From: Oscillospiraceae bacterium
GTDB lineage: Bacteria > Bacillota_A > Clostridia > Oscillospirales > Oscillospiraceae
Length of the DNA stretch: 56,376 nt
Direction: 5' to 3'
Assembly (NCBI GenBank): GCA_017540945.1
Contig: JAFYAB010000088.1
Location: 1 to 56,376 of the forward strand
Positions within the stretch are counted from its first letter, which is position 1; the number at the start of each line of letters is the position of its first letter. The translations under genes were made by a program, and so were the position numbers. Below, one piece after another: positions 32,672 to 40,303 of the stretch. The notes beneath the pieces were generated by a model, which was not told the origin of the DNA, searched no databases, and worked only from the letters and a program-made list of their open reading frames with translations.

Positions 32672-34663
32672 TTATTTCGTATAGTACACAAAGCTCAGCT
32701 CTGTTCCGGCGGGATCGTTTCCGAAGCCCTGTTCGCTCTGCTGGACCAGGCTCAGATATCGCTCGAAGACCGTTTCCTCAGTACCGGAGAGGGAGCAGCG
32801 GAAGGAGGCGTAGTAATTCGGTTCAATGGCGTTGCCGCTTTCGTCGGCCGGGTAGATCCTGCAGTACAGGATATTTCCGTCTCCCAGCAGCCACTCGCCC
32901 CTGTTCCAGATGGAGTATTCGGAGTTGGGGTCCCCCTCCCGGTAGGAGAGATGACCGTCGGCATCCAGGGTCAGCTCCCGGACGGCTTTGGTGCCGTCGG
33001 AGTCTGTCGTCTCGGTCTGAAGCGTGGCCATGGTGCCCTGATACAAGGCGTTCAGAGTCCCCAGACGCTCCGCCGTGGCCCATTCGCCCAGCAGATTGGA
33101 GCGGATCAGATAACGGCCGGAGCCGTCGGGCTGCAGGCATACGGTGCAGATGGGGTTCCGCTCAAAGAGCCCGTACCACATCTCGTTCCGGTAGGTGAAG
33201 AGGACGGTCCCGTCTTCCCGCTCCCGGACCTCCAGCACCTGGCGGGGCGTCATGTTGACGTCGCTGACGTGGAAATAGAAGCTGTCGGTCTGGGGCAGAT
33301 AGTGCGGGTAGGTCGCTCTGATCCGTGCCTCGGCCTGCTCCGCGTCCAGCCCGAAGTATTGGGCCAGGACTTCAAGCATCTTTTGCCGGGGCAGCCGGAG
33401 CCAGTCTCCGGCATACCAGTCGGCGGTTTCCGGATAAGCCTCCAGCAGAGCCGCCCGCTCCGCGTCCGTGATGGGCTCCTCGCCCGGAATGCCGGCGTAG
33501 AAGAACCCGCGCAGATCCATCCTGGCCGGGTCTGTGAAGCTGCTGTGCAGAGCTTGGCTGTACCAGCCGTTGGAATCCTCGAAGAGGGCCCGCACCGCCG
33601 CCTCGGTCTCCGGGTCCGCAGGCTTGGTCGGAGCCTCCTGCGGGACGGAGGACGGCGCGAGCGCTTCAGCCTTATATTGCAGCAGCCGGAAATCAGAGGT
33701 GACGCTCTTCAGCAGAGCGGAGCCGCTCTGGACCGGGGTGATCTCACCGGCGTCGATATGCGCCTGGGCTTCAGCCTCGTCCATCCCGAGGAGCTGATTC
33801 CAGACCCAATCCTCCAGCTCCACGCCGGGGTCCAGGGTAATGTCCTGGCTGAGCTGCTGCTCCAGATACGCGGGGTCTGCTTCATAGACGACGAACGAGG
33901 CCTTGATCTGCCCGTCCTCCACCCATGTCCAGTCGGCGCAGCGCGCGAAGCGGGTGCTCGTGTCGCCGTCTGCGGCGGGCCACCAGAAGAAACCGTCGTG
34001 GAAGCTCTCGTGCTGGGCGTAATTGTCGCCCCGCAGGACGGTATAGTCCGTGCCCTCAGCGGGGGAGATCGTCTTGTCGAGCATGCTTTCCAGGACCGCG
34101 TTGACCCAGTTCAAACCGACTGTTTCATAGGTCCCGGTCTCGTCGCTTTGGTAGATGATTCTGGGGTCCAGGGAGTCTTCGTGGCGTTTCAGGCAGATGT
34201 GCGCGAATTGAGCCAGCTCGTACTCCTCGTCCAGCTCCGTATCCAGGTCGCTGATTCCCTGCTCGGCAATGCGGCTCAGCAGACGGTTGAGCTCCGCGTA
34301 ATCCGCTTCCGTGAGCCCATTTACGATGGTCGGATCCGGCTCCGTCTCTGTGGTCGCTGGGTCCGACAACGAATGATCGGCGTTGACCGGGGACTGGCTG
34401 GCCTGGATGGGCGGGCCGCTCCGATCAATCAGCTTCTTGACTCCGAAGCCCCCCAGCACCACCAGAGCCAGAGCTGCCGCCAGAGACAAGGCTTCCTTCC
34501 AGCCAAAGGCGTGTTTGCTCGTTTTCACTTCCGTCACCTCCCCGGAGCTGTATTCTCCGTTCTGCAGCGGCGCGCCCTGTGCGCCACCGTCTTTTTCTTT
34601 CAGTACCCCTGCACTGCGCTCGTCCGCATAGAGATCCATGAGATCCGTGATCTTCATCTTCAT
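32672..34663 (-). CDS. Membrane-anchored anti-sigma-like protein with large repeated ectodomain
   Basis: 663 residues. The N-terminus is a ~50-residue cytoplasmic segment starting with ITDLMDLYADE, then one membrane helix (about 56-76) and a Ser/Thr/Pro linker. Residues ~110-660 lie outside and appear to hold two related units of about 220 residues, each with a Y-F/W-x-x-L...HGD-like or SFYFHVSDVNMTP core, plus a final beta-rich part. I do not recognise a named family. The gene overlaps the upstream sigma factor gene by four bases (ATGA), with AAGGAGG before the start; the architecture is that of an anti-sigma factor, but no zinc HxxxCxxC motif is present. Confidence 0.8.
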   Translation of the reverse strand: MKMKITDLMDLYADERSAGVLKEKDGGAQGAPLQNGEYSSGEVTEVKTSKHAFGWKEALSLAAALALVVLGGFGVKKLIDRSGPPIQASQSPVNADHSLSDPATTETEPDPTIVNGLTEADYAELNRLLSRIAEQGISDLDTELDEEYELAQFAHICLKRHEDSLDPRIIYQSDETGTYETVGLNWVNAVLESMLDKTISPAEGTDYTVLRGDNYAQHESFHDGFFWWPAADGDTSTRFARCADWTWVEDGQIKASFVVYEADPAYLEQQLSQDITLDPGVELEDWVWNQLLGMDEAEAQAHIDAGEITPVQSGSALLKSVTSDFRLLQYKAEALAPSSVPQEAPTKPADPETEAAVRALFEDSNGWYSQALHSSFTDPARMDLRGFFYAGIPGEEPITDAERAALLEAYPETADWYAGDWLRLPRQKMLEVLAQYFGLDAEQAEARIRATYPHYLPQTDSFYFHVSDVNMTPRQVLEVREREDGTVLFTYRNEMWYGLFERNPICTVCLQPDGSGRYLIRSNLLGEWATAERLGTLNALYQGTMATLQTETTDSDGTKAVRELTLDADGHLSYREGDPNSEYSIWNRGEWLLGDGNILYCRIYPADESGNAIEPNYYASFRCSLSGTEETVFERYLSLVQQSEQGFGNDPAGTELSFVYYTK

Positions 34664-35202
34664 GGTCTGACCTCCTTTTCCAGCTTTTTCCGCAGGAGCT
34701 CCCGGCCTCTGGAGAGGCGGGAACGCACCGAGGCCGGGGCCAGGCCCAGCTCGGCGGCGATGGTCTCCACGGGCTGCAGGTAGAAATAGTAGCGAAGGAA
34801 GACGTCCCGGTCCTTTGACCGCAGGCTGTTCACGGCCCGGCGGACCGCCGCTTCCAGCTCTTTGCGGATGGCCTCGGCCTCGAGACCCGGTCCCGGGTCC
34901 GGCAGCTCAATCTCGTCCAGGTCCATGGGCAGCTCCCGGCGCTGGCGGAGCCAGCTCTTGGCCCGGTTCCGGGCCACGGTCCCCAGCCAGGGCTTCAGCC
35001 GTCCGGCCTCGGGATCCGCCGCGTGTTGCCAGAGGGTCAAAAACACATCGGCGCAGAGCTCCTCCACGTCCTCCCGGGTTCCCGTGCCCAGAAGCATATT
35101 CGAAAGCACGGTACAGACGTAGGACCGATAGCGCGCCGCCAGCTGATCCAGCGCGTCCGGATCCTTCTGCCGCAGTCGTTCCAACAGCAAGGCGTCCCGC
35201 AT
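34660..35202 (-). CDS. ECF-type RNA polymerase sigma factor
   Basis: 180 residues. Region 2: DQLAARYRSYVCTVLSNMLL then DVEELCADVFLTLWQ (core binding and -10 recognition); region 4: LRSKDRDVFLRYYFYLQPVETIAAELGLAPASVRSRLSRGR, a HTH for the -35. The Met at 35202 is preferred: GGGAG lies nine bases before it, while the ATG at 35211 touches that ribosome binding site. The following gene overlaps by four bases and encodes a membrane protein, probably its anti-sigma factor. Trigger unknown; a paralogous pair lies 3 kb away. Confidence 0.93.
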   Translation of the reverse strand: MRDALLLERLRQKDPDALDQLAARYRSYVCTVLSNMLLGTGTREDVEELCADVFLTLWQHAADPEAGRLKPWLGTVARNRAKSWLRQRRELPMDLDEIELPDPGPGLEAEAIRKELEAAVRRAVNSLRSKDRDVFLRYYFYLQPVETIAAELGLAPASVRSRLSRGRELLRKKLEKEVRP

Positions 35203-35282
35203 GGCTTTCATCTCCCTTCATGAATAAGAACGCAAAGATGGGGGGAAGTGTTGCAGTTTTTCAGAAAATTCGGATTTGTGGA

Positions 35283-35352
35283 GCTGCCTTCCCCCTCGGG
35301 GGAAGGTGGCGCGGAGCGCCGGATGAGGGGAGGTATCGACGACAGAGTCGCT
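35283..35352. repeat. CCTTCCCCC hairpin repeat
   Basis: CCTTCCCCCTCGGGGGAAGG followed by GGCGC-GGA-GCGCC and GGATGAGGGG. I recall this module as frequent in intergenic DNA of Oscillospiraceae; that is memory, not a search. Confidence 0.55.
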
Positions 35353-35353
35353 C

Positions 35354-35425
35354 CGTAGGGGCCGATGCCCACATCGGCCCTCACACCGATACGGGATAGG
35401 GCCGATGTGGGCATCGGCCCCTACG
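35354..35425. repeat. 72-base palindromic repeat element (type 3)
   Basis: A perfect 28-base inverted repeat (35354-35381 with 35398-35425) around a 16-base centre. The arm starts CGTAGGGGCCGATGCCCACA. Ends match types 1 and 2. Confidence 0.9.
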
Positions 35426-35455
35426 AAAGAAAGATCCCTACAAATCCCGATACGC

Positions 35456-35487
35456 AAAGCAGCCCGCCCCGGAGGGCGGGCCGCTTT
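35456..35487. terminator. Bidirectional terminator after the second ectodomain gene
   Basis: A 13-pair stem (35456-35468 with 35475-35487, one G-U pair on the minus strand), ends AAAGC/GCTTT. The 310-base gap 35203-35512 thus holds two repeats and this hairpin. Confidence 0.7.
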
Positions 35488-35512
35488 ATTATACGCGGAA
35501 AGGGAAACCTTG

Positions 35513-37768
35513 TCAATCGTCGGCCTGCGGAGAAGGCTCTGTCAACGGCTGGGGGGAAAGCGCTGTCAGCGCGGCCTCCGTGACGAAACCGTCTTGAACG
35601 GAAACCGTCAGCAGGCGGCAGTCTGCTGTGAACCAGCAGGGCTTTGGCGTCGGGTCGTCCGTTTCAAAGTGGCGGGGCCCGAAGCGTTCTTCCAGCGTCT
35701 CTGCGGACAGACCGATCAGCGCGGCGGGATCCGCCGGCGCCTCTATGGTCTCGATCCCCTGCATGGCACAGAAGTATTCGCCGTTCTCCTTGGGCTCATA
35801 GCAAAGCAGGCCCGTCACCGTAACGCCGTTGTCTGTCACCGCGGCGAAGACCCGCTGTCTGGCTGGGGGAACGGAGGACAAAGAGATCTGGATCCAGACG
35901 ACGCAGGAGTTTTCATAGACGCGCAGGCGAGGCATGTCGTTCATGAAGCCTGCTTCCAGAGCGACTGTTTTCATCGCCGCGAAGGAGCTTCCAAACCAGG
36001 TCCATTCAGGACCGCCCCAGAGCTCACAGCCCTCAGGCAGTTCCCCGCCGTTCAGCAGAAGCTTGCCGTCCTTCATGGTGACGGGATAAAGCTCCTCCGG
36101 CTTCATAACAGCTTCGTCCGCGGAAGCAAAATGGTCGATTCGGGATAAGTGGAGGAAGACCGTGTCATCCTCTGCGGACAGAGAGATATGGGCGTAATGA
36201 TAGAGATTGTAGAACTGCCCTGCCTTCAGCACCGGCCAGCCATCCTCCAGCCCGTAGACGCAGAGCCCCGCGGTGAAAAGTCCGGAGGTGGGTCCGCTGC
36301 ACCAGTAGACCAGCTCCCGCTGGCCGTCCCCGTCCAGGTCCGCCCAAATCGGCTCCGGATCCCAAATGCCCATATAGTGCAGAGCTTCCACCGTTCCGGC
36401 AGGGCCGCTGATGGTGAAACGTCCGTTCTCCGGATTCTGCAGAACGGGAAGCTGGTCCTGCGTTGGATCATAAGCTTCCGTGGTTTCGGTCAGGTCTGTA
36501 TCGATCGGAGCAGGCTCTGTGTCCGGCTCCGGCGACTGGGAGCGCACCGGATAGTCCGCCAGCCAGGCGGAGTCCACCGCCGGAACAAGAACGGCAATGC
36601 GGATGCCGGATTCCGGGTTGACATCCCAGGGGACTGGCTGGCTGACCCAGAAGCGATAGAAGGGGAGCAGGATCTCGTTGGATTCCGCAGGCAGATAGAC
36701 CAGCTCCGCCAGGGTCAGATCGTCCTCGCTGAGCGGCGCAAGCCCCTTGGTTTCAGAGAAATAATCTCCTGCCAGGGCCAGGCTTCGGGCTTTCTCCGGG
36801 GAGACAACAGGATAGTTGCCCATCAGCTCGTAGTCCCGGGGCGACGCGCCGCTTTCGCCCGCCTGAGGCAGATGATCCCAGGCAAGAGCGACGACTTCTC
36901 TGCCGCTCACGGTCAGGAGCCGAACCATTTCGAAGAAGCGGGATTTCAATTGCTCTGCCGGATCCTCCCGGATGGGATAGAGCAGATAGCTTTGATAAGC
37001 GCTGGAAAAGCTGTTCCAGTCGTCGCAGACCGCCGGATGACAGGGCGGCAAGCCCAGCAGTTTTTCCACCTGCTCGCCGCAGAGCTGCATAATGGCGTTT
37101 CGGTATTCAATCTCCATCTCCTGCTCCGTCAGCTCCCGGGCAAAGTCGAGCTTGACGAAGGCGCTGAGAGCATGGGCCTCGTCAAAGAGAATGCACACCC
37201 GCCCCGCGGCGTCCACAGTCAGGGTCCCCAGCTCCGTGCCGGCCTCCAGGTGATCGACCGTGCCGGCTTCGTTGCAGTGGACCTCAATATCCTTGGCTGG
37301 GGCTGCGCCCAGACGTTGGATGGCTTCAGAGCAAATTGCTTCCAGTTCTTTTACGGAATAGCCCTCCGCGGCCTCCGCATCGGACTGGGCCGCTGTGCGG
37401 GCGTAGACCGGCAGGCGTTCCACCCCGGTTTCCAGGGTCCAGCGGTTCACGGCCAGGGAGCGCTCGGGATCGTCAAAAGACCAGACGCTCCGGTCTGTAT
37501 AGCTGCTGCCCACAGAGAACATGGGCAGCGCGTCCTCGGGCTCCGACGTGGCGACGGTGTCGGAATTGCCGGGCTGGGCAGGCGTTTTTCCGGGCAGATG
37601 TTTTTTCAGCAGCAGGAAGCCGCTCACGCCCACGGCCAGGGCCAGCGCGGCGGCCGCGGCAGCGCCCAGCCAGGGACGGCGTTTCCGGACCAGGATGGTC
37701 TGCTCCGCCTCCGCCAGCAGATCCTCTCCCACGTGATCCATACTGTACAATAATTCTTCGGGTTTCAC
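35513..37768 (-). CDS. Second anti-sigma-like membrane protein with large ectodomain
   Basis: 751 residues. A short cytoplasmic N-terminus (PEELLYSMDHVGEDLLAEAE, ~32 residues), one alanine-rich membrane helix (about 34-55) and a ~690-residue outer part. A calcium-binding-like IWADLDGDGQRELVYW (FG-GAP/VCBS type) sits around residue 470. The start is a GTG overlapping the TGA of the upstream sigma gene, with GAGGAGG before it, so the pair is coupled. The N-terminal PEELLYSMDHVGEDLL pattern is what follows this sigma group in other Firmicutes (family from memory). Ligand unknown; the size suggests sensing of an external or wall-associated molecule. Confidence 0.8.
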   Translation of the reverse strand: MKPEELLYSMDHVGEDLLAEAEQTILVRKRRPWLGAAAAAALALAVGVSGFLLLKKHLPGKTPAQPGNSDTVATSEPEDALPMFSVGSSYTDRSVWSFDDPERSLAVNRWTLETGVERLPVYARTAAQSDAEAAEGYSVKELEAICSEAIQRLGAAPAKDIEVHCNEAGTVDHLEAGTELGTLTVDAAGRVCILFDEAHALSAFVKLDFARELTEQEMEIEYRNAIMQLCGEQVEKLLGLPPCHPAVCDDWNSFSSAYQSYLLYPIREDPAEQLKSRFFEMVRLLTVSGREVVALAWDHLPQAGESGASPRDYELMGNYPVVSPEKARSLALAGDYFSETKGLAPLSEDDLTLAELVYLPAESNEILLPFYRFWVSQPVPWDVNPESGIRIAVLVPAVDSAWLADYPVRSQSPEPDTEPAPIDTDLTETTEAYDPTQDQLPVLQNPENGRFTISGPAGTVEALHYMGIWDPEPIWADLDGDGQRELVYWCSGPTSGLFTAGLCVYGLEDGWPVLKAGQFYNLYHYAHISLSAEDDTVFLHLSRIDHFASADEAVMKPEELYPVTMKDGKLLLNGGELPEGCELWGGPEWTWFGSSFAAMKTVALEAGFMNDMPRLRVYENSCVVWIQISLSSVPPARQRVFAAVTDNGVTVTGLLCYEPKENGEYFCAMQGIETIEAPADPAALIGLSAETLEERFGPRHFETDDPTPKPCWFTADCRLLTVSVQDGFVTEAALTALSPQPLTEPSPQADD

Positions 37769-38319
37769 AGCAAGCCCTCCTCTTTCAAATAGCGTTTCAG
37801 TCGTTTTCGGGTCCGTGAAAGGAGTACGGAGACCTGGGCCGTGGAGATCTCATAGCGGGCGGCGATGTCGGAACGGCTGTCCATGAAGTAGTAGCGCCGC
37901 AGGAAAACGGCTCTGACCCGCTCGGGCTGGGTCCGCAGGAAGCGCCCCACCGCCTTGCCCAGCTCCTGGGCCATCAGCCGGCTCTCCGTATCGCTGCGGC
38001 CTGTGATCTGCCGCAGCTCGTCCAGGGAAACGGTGATCGCCTCGCCGCCCCGTTTGCGGGCGCCCTCTCTGCGGAGCCGATCCAGGCAGAGGTTTCGCAG
38101 GGTCCGGGTCAGATAGGCGCCCAGGGAGTCGGGCTGCTCCGGCGGAATGCGCTGCCAGAGCCGGAGATAGCTGTCGTTGATGCACTCCTCGGCGTCCTCC
38201 TGGTTCCGCAGGAGCCGACGGGAGAGCTTCCGGCAATGGGCTCCGTAGGACCGTTCCATTTCTTCAATGGCCCGCGGATCCCGCGCCCAAAATAGCTCCA
38301 CGATCTGTCTGTCTTCCAA
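37765..38319 (-). CDS. Sigma-70 family RNA polymerase sigma factor (ECF-like)
   Basis: 184 residues from a TTG at 38319. This start is chosen because AAAGGAGG lies 7 bases upstream and the protein then begins EDRQIVELFWARDPRAIEE, the usual start of the family; an ATG at 38340 lies before that site and has a poor one of its own. Region 2 includes NQEDAEECINDSYLRLWQ; region 4 is RVRAVFLRRYYFMDSRSDIAARYEISTAQVSVLLSRTRKRL. It is followed with a four-base overlap by a membrane anti-sigma-like gene. Own promoter upstream. Confidence 0.92.
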   Translation of the reverse strand: MEDRQIVELFWARDPRAIEEMERSYGAHCRKLSRRLLRNQEDAEECINDSYLRLWQRIPPEQPDSLGAYLTRTLRNLCLDRLRREGARKRGGEAITVSLDELRQITGRSDTESRLMAQELGKAVGRFLRTQPERVRAVFLRRYYFMDSRSDIAARYEISTAQVSVLLSRTRKRLKRYLKEEGLL

Positions 38320-38386
38320 GGCGGCCGCCTCCTTTCCCATCTCTTCACCCGTAATGACGGGAAACGCGAAAAAAGCTTGCAGCTAC

Positions 38387-38415
38387 AGCATAGCATTTTT
38401 TCAATAATTTTGCAA
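38387..38415 (-). promoter_or_regulatory. Promoter of the second sigma factor gene
   Basis: Minus strand TTGCAA (38415-38410), 17-base spacer, TATGCT (38392-38387). It looks like the housekeeping promoter type rather than an ECF-specific one. Confidence 0.6.
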
Positions 38416-38476
38416 GCGCGCCTTGTGCGCCGCCTCGATTCGTGGTAAAATAGAACGCGAATCGGGAGAGAATGTG

Positions 38477-38540
38477 GCGCGGGCAATCTGCCCGCAAAAA
38501 CGACACGCTGGCAGGTATCGAGCGGGCAGACTGCCCGCGC
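38477..38540. repeat. 64-base palindromic repeat (GCGGGCA family)
   Basis: Two palindromes GCGGGCA-N3-TGCCCGC (38479-38495 and 38522-38538) in inverted orientation, 18 of 19 bases matching between the outer arms. Confidence 0.8.
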
Positions 38541-38583
38541 TGCAATGAAATAAATCCGAATCTGTACATTTCTTGGAGGTCTT

Positions 38584-39021
38584 ATGTCTTTTTACGGTTC
38601 TGAAACTGTATTTCCCCCGGTGGACACCGGGCTGCCGGGGATCACGACGCCCCAGAGCTTATACCGGGCTCTGCTGGCCTGTTGGTGCGCCGAAACCTGC
38701 GCGCCCCGGATGCGGGCGGACTGGTCCGAGGAGGACCCCAGCCGGGGCCAGTGCTCCGTCACTGCCTTTCTGGCCCAGGAGCTTTTCGGCGGCGAGGTGC
38801 GGGGCGTTCCGCTGCCGGACGGGAATTACCACTGCTACAATATGGTGAACGGCCGGGTCTTCGACCTGAGCTCCGAGCAGTTCCACGGGGAGCGTCTGGA
38901 CTATTCCGACAATCCGATCCAGCGCCGGGCGGATCATTTCGCCAAGGAAGAGAAATACCGGCGCTATCTGCTGCTGCGCGCCCGTTTGGAGGCCTTCACA
39001 GGGGGAAAGCTGGATGGCTGA
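38584..39021 (+). CDS. YunG-like family protein
   Basis: 145 residues. Core motif GQCSVTAFLAQELFGGEVRG and YHCYNMVNGRVFDLSSEQF match the YunG family, whose Cys, His and Asp pattern (C-S-V-T, H-C-Y-N, D-L) suggests a papain-like or transglutaminase-like fold; no activity is known. GGAGGT lies three bases before the ATG, rather close. It overlaps the next gene, a DUF362 ferredoxin, by eight bases, so they are translated together. Confidence 0.8.
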   Translation: MSFYGSETVFPPVDTGLPGITTPQSLYRALLACWCAETCAPRMRADWSEEDPSRGQCSVTAFLAQELFGGEVRGVPLPDGNYHCYNMVNGRVFDLSSEQFHGERLDYSDNPIQRRADHFAKEEKYRRYLLLRARLEAFTGGKLDG

Positions 39022-40156
39022 TGTGATCTGCGTTCCCTGCGCCGACTACGAGCCCTCCCGCTGCCGGGAGGCCATGGCGCAGCTGCTGGCCGGGGCGGGC
39101 GGCTTGGACTGGGTCCGTCCCGGAATGCGGATCGGGATCAAGCTCAACCTGGTCTCCGCCATGGCGCCGGAGGCCGCCGCCACCACCCATCCGGCCCTGG
39201 CGTCCGCTTTGGTTGACATCCTCAAAGAGAAGGGCGCGGTCCCGGTGCTGGGCGACAGCCCCGGCGGCCTCTACAACGCGGTCCATCTGAACCGGGTCTA
39301 CGCGGCATCCGGTATGGATCAAACCGGAGCGGAGCTGAACCGGGACTTCTCCACCCGGGAGATCCGGCTCCCCGAAGGGAAGATATGCAAGACCGCCGCC
39401 GTCACCGGCTGGCTGTTGGATTGCGACGCCGTCATCAACTTCGCCAAGCTGAAATCCCACGGCATGATGGGCCTCTCCGCCGCCGCCAAAAATCTCTTCG
39501 GCTCCATTCCGGGCACCATGAAGCCCGAATACCACTACCGCTTCCCGGACCCGGCTGACTTTGCCGATATGCTGGTGGATCTGGACGAGTTCTGGAGGCC
39601 GAAGCTCCACATCGTGGATGCCGTCGTCGCCATGGAGGGCAACGGACCTACCGCCGGGACGCCCAGGGCCCTGGGCTGTCTGCTGGCGGGGGAGAACCCC
39701 CACCGGATCGACCTGCTCTGCGCGAAGCTCATCGGCCTGGACCCGGCCACAGTCCCGACCCTGCGGGCGGCGCAAGCCCGGGGGCTCTGTCCGGAGCGGG
39801 TGGAGGCGCTTCAGATCGACGGCCCCTGGCGGGACTTTGTGACCGACGACTTTGCGATCATCACCGAGCGCAACGGGCTGCAGTTCCAGCAGATGATGGG
39901 CGGCGGCCGGCGGGGAGAGCTGTTCAGCAGCTTTGCCGGTCGTTTGATCGCCGCCCGCCCCGGGGTGGAGAAGGCGCTCTGCGTCGGCTGCCGCAAGTGC
40001 GAGCAGGTTTGCCCAGCGAAGGCTATCACCATGAAACGGCGCCGTCCGGTGGTGAACAGAAGGGCCTGCATCCGCTGCTTCTGCTGCCAGGAGTTCTGTC
40101 CCAAGGGGGCTATGCGAGTGAATCGTCCGTTCCTGGCCCGGCTTCTGGAGCGCTGA
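39014..40156 (+). CDS. DUF362 domain protein with C-terminal double 4Fe-4S ferredoxin
   Basis: 380 residues. Residues ~1-300 are the DUF362 domain: IKLNLVSAMAPEAAATTHP, GDSPGG, and INFAKLKSHGMMGLSAAAKN. Residues ~320-375 are a 2x[4Fe-4S] module: CVGCRKCEQVCP and CIRCFCCQEFCP. DUF362 proteins are cytoplasmic iron-sulfur proteins of unknown reaction in anaerobes. Coupled to the YunG-like gene upstream; a promoter-bearing gap follows. Confidence 0.92.
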   Translation: MADVICVPCADYEPSRCREAMAQLLAGAGGLDWVRPGMRIGIKLNLVSAMAPEAAATTHPALASALVDILKEKGAVPVLGDSPGGLYNAVHLNRVYAASGMDQTGAELNRDFSTREIRLPEGKICKTAAVTGWLLDCDAVINFAKLKSHGMMGLSAAAKNLFGSIPGTMKPEYHYRFPDPADFADMLVDLDEFWRPKLHIVDAVVAMEGNGPTAGTPRALGCLLAGENPHRIDLLCAKLIGLDPATVPTLRAAQARGLCPERVEALQIDGPWRDFVTDDFAIITERNGLQFQQMMGGGRRGELFSSFAGRLIAARPGVEKALCVGCRKCEQVCPAKAITMKRRRPVVNRRACIRCFCCQEFCPKGAMRVNRPFLARLLER

Positions 40157-40207
40157 TATCCCCTCAGAGGCCGACGCCCGGATGGGATTTGAAATGAAAA
40201 AACGCTG

Positions 40208-40252
40208 TGACGCACGAAATTGCTTGCAATTTTGTGCGTCATACCATATAAT
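40208..40252 (+). promoter_or_regulatory. Promoter of the acyl-CoA synthetase operon with an overlapping operator-like dyad
   Basis: TTGCAA (40224-40229), 17-base spacer, TATAAT (40247-40252). A 15-base inverted repeat (40208-40222 with 40227-40241, one mismatch, arm TGACGCACGAAATTG) covers the -35 and spacer. No T run follows, so it looks like a regulator site, not a terminator. Confidence 0.75.
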
Positions 40253-40303
40253 AAAAAAAGTTGTACGCAACAGAGAAACAGAAAAGTGAGATGAAATTAC
40301 ATT

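Noticed and set aside
40208..40241. Terminator of the DUF362 gene
   Set aside because: The hairpin has no T run and covers the -35 of a good promoter, so an operator is more likely, although some attenuation is possible.
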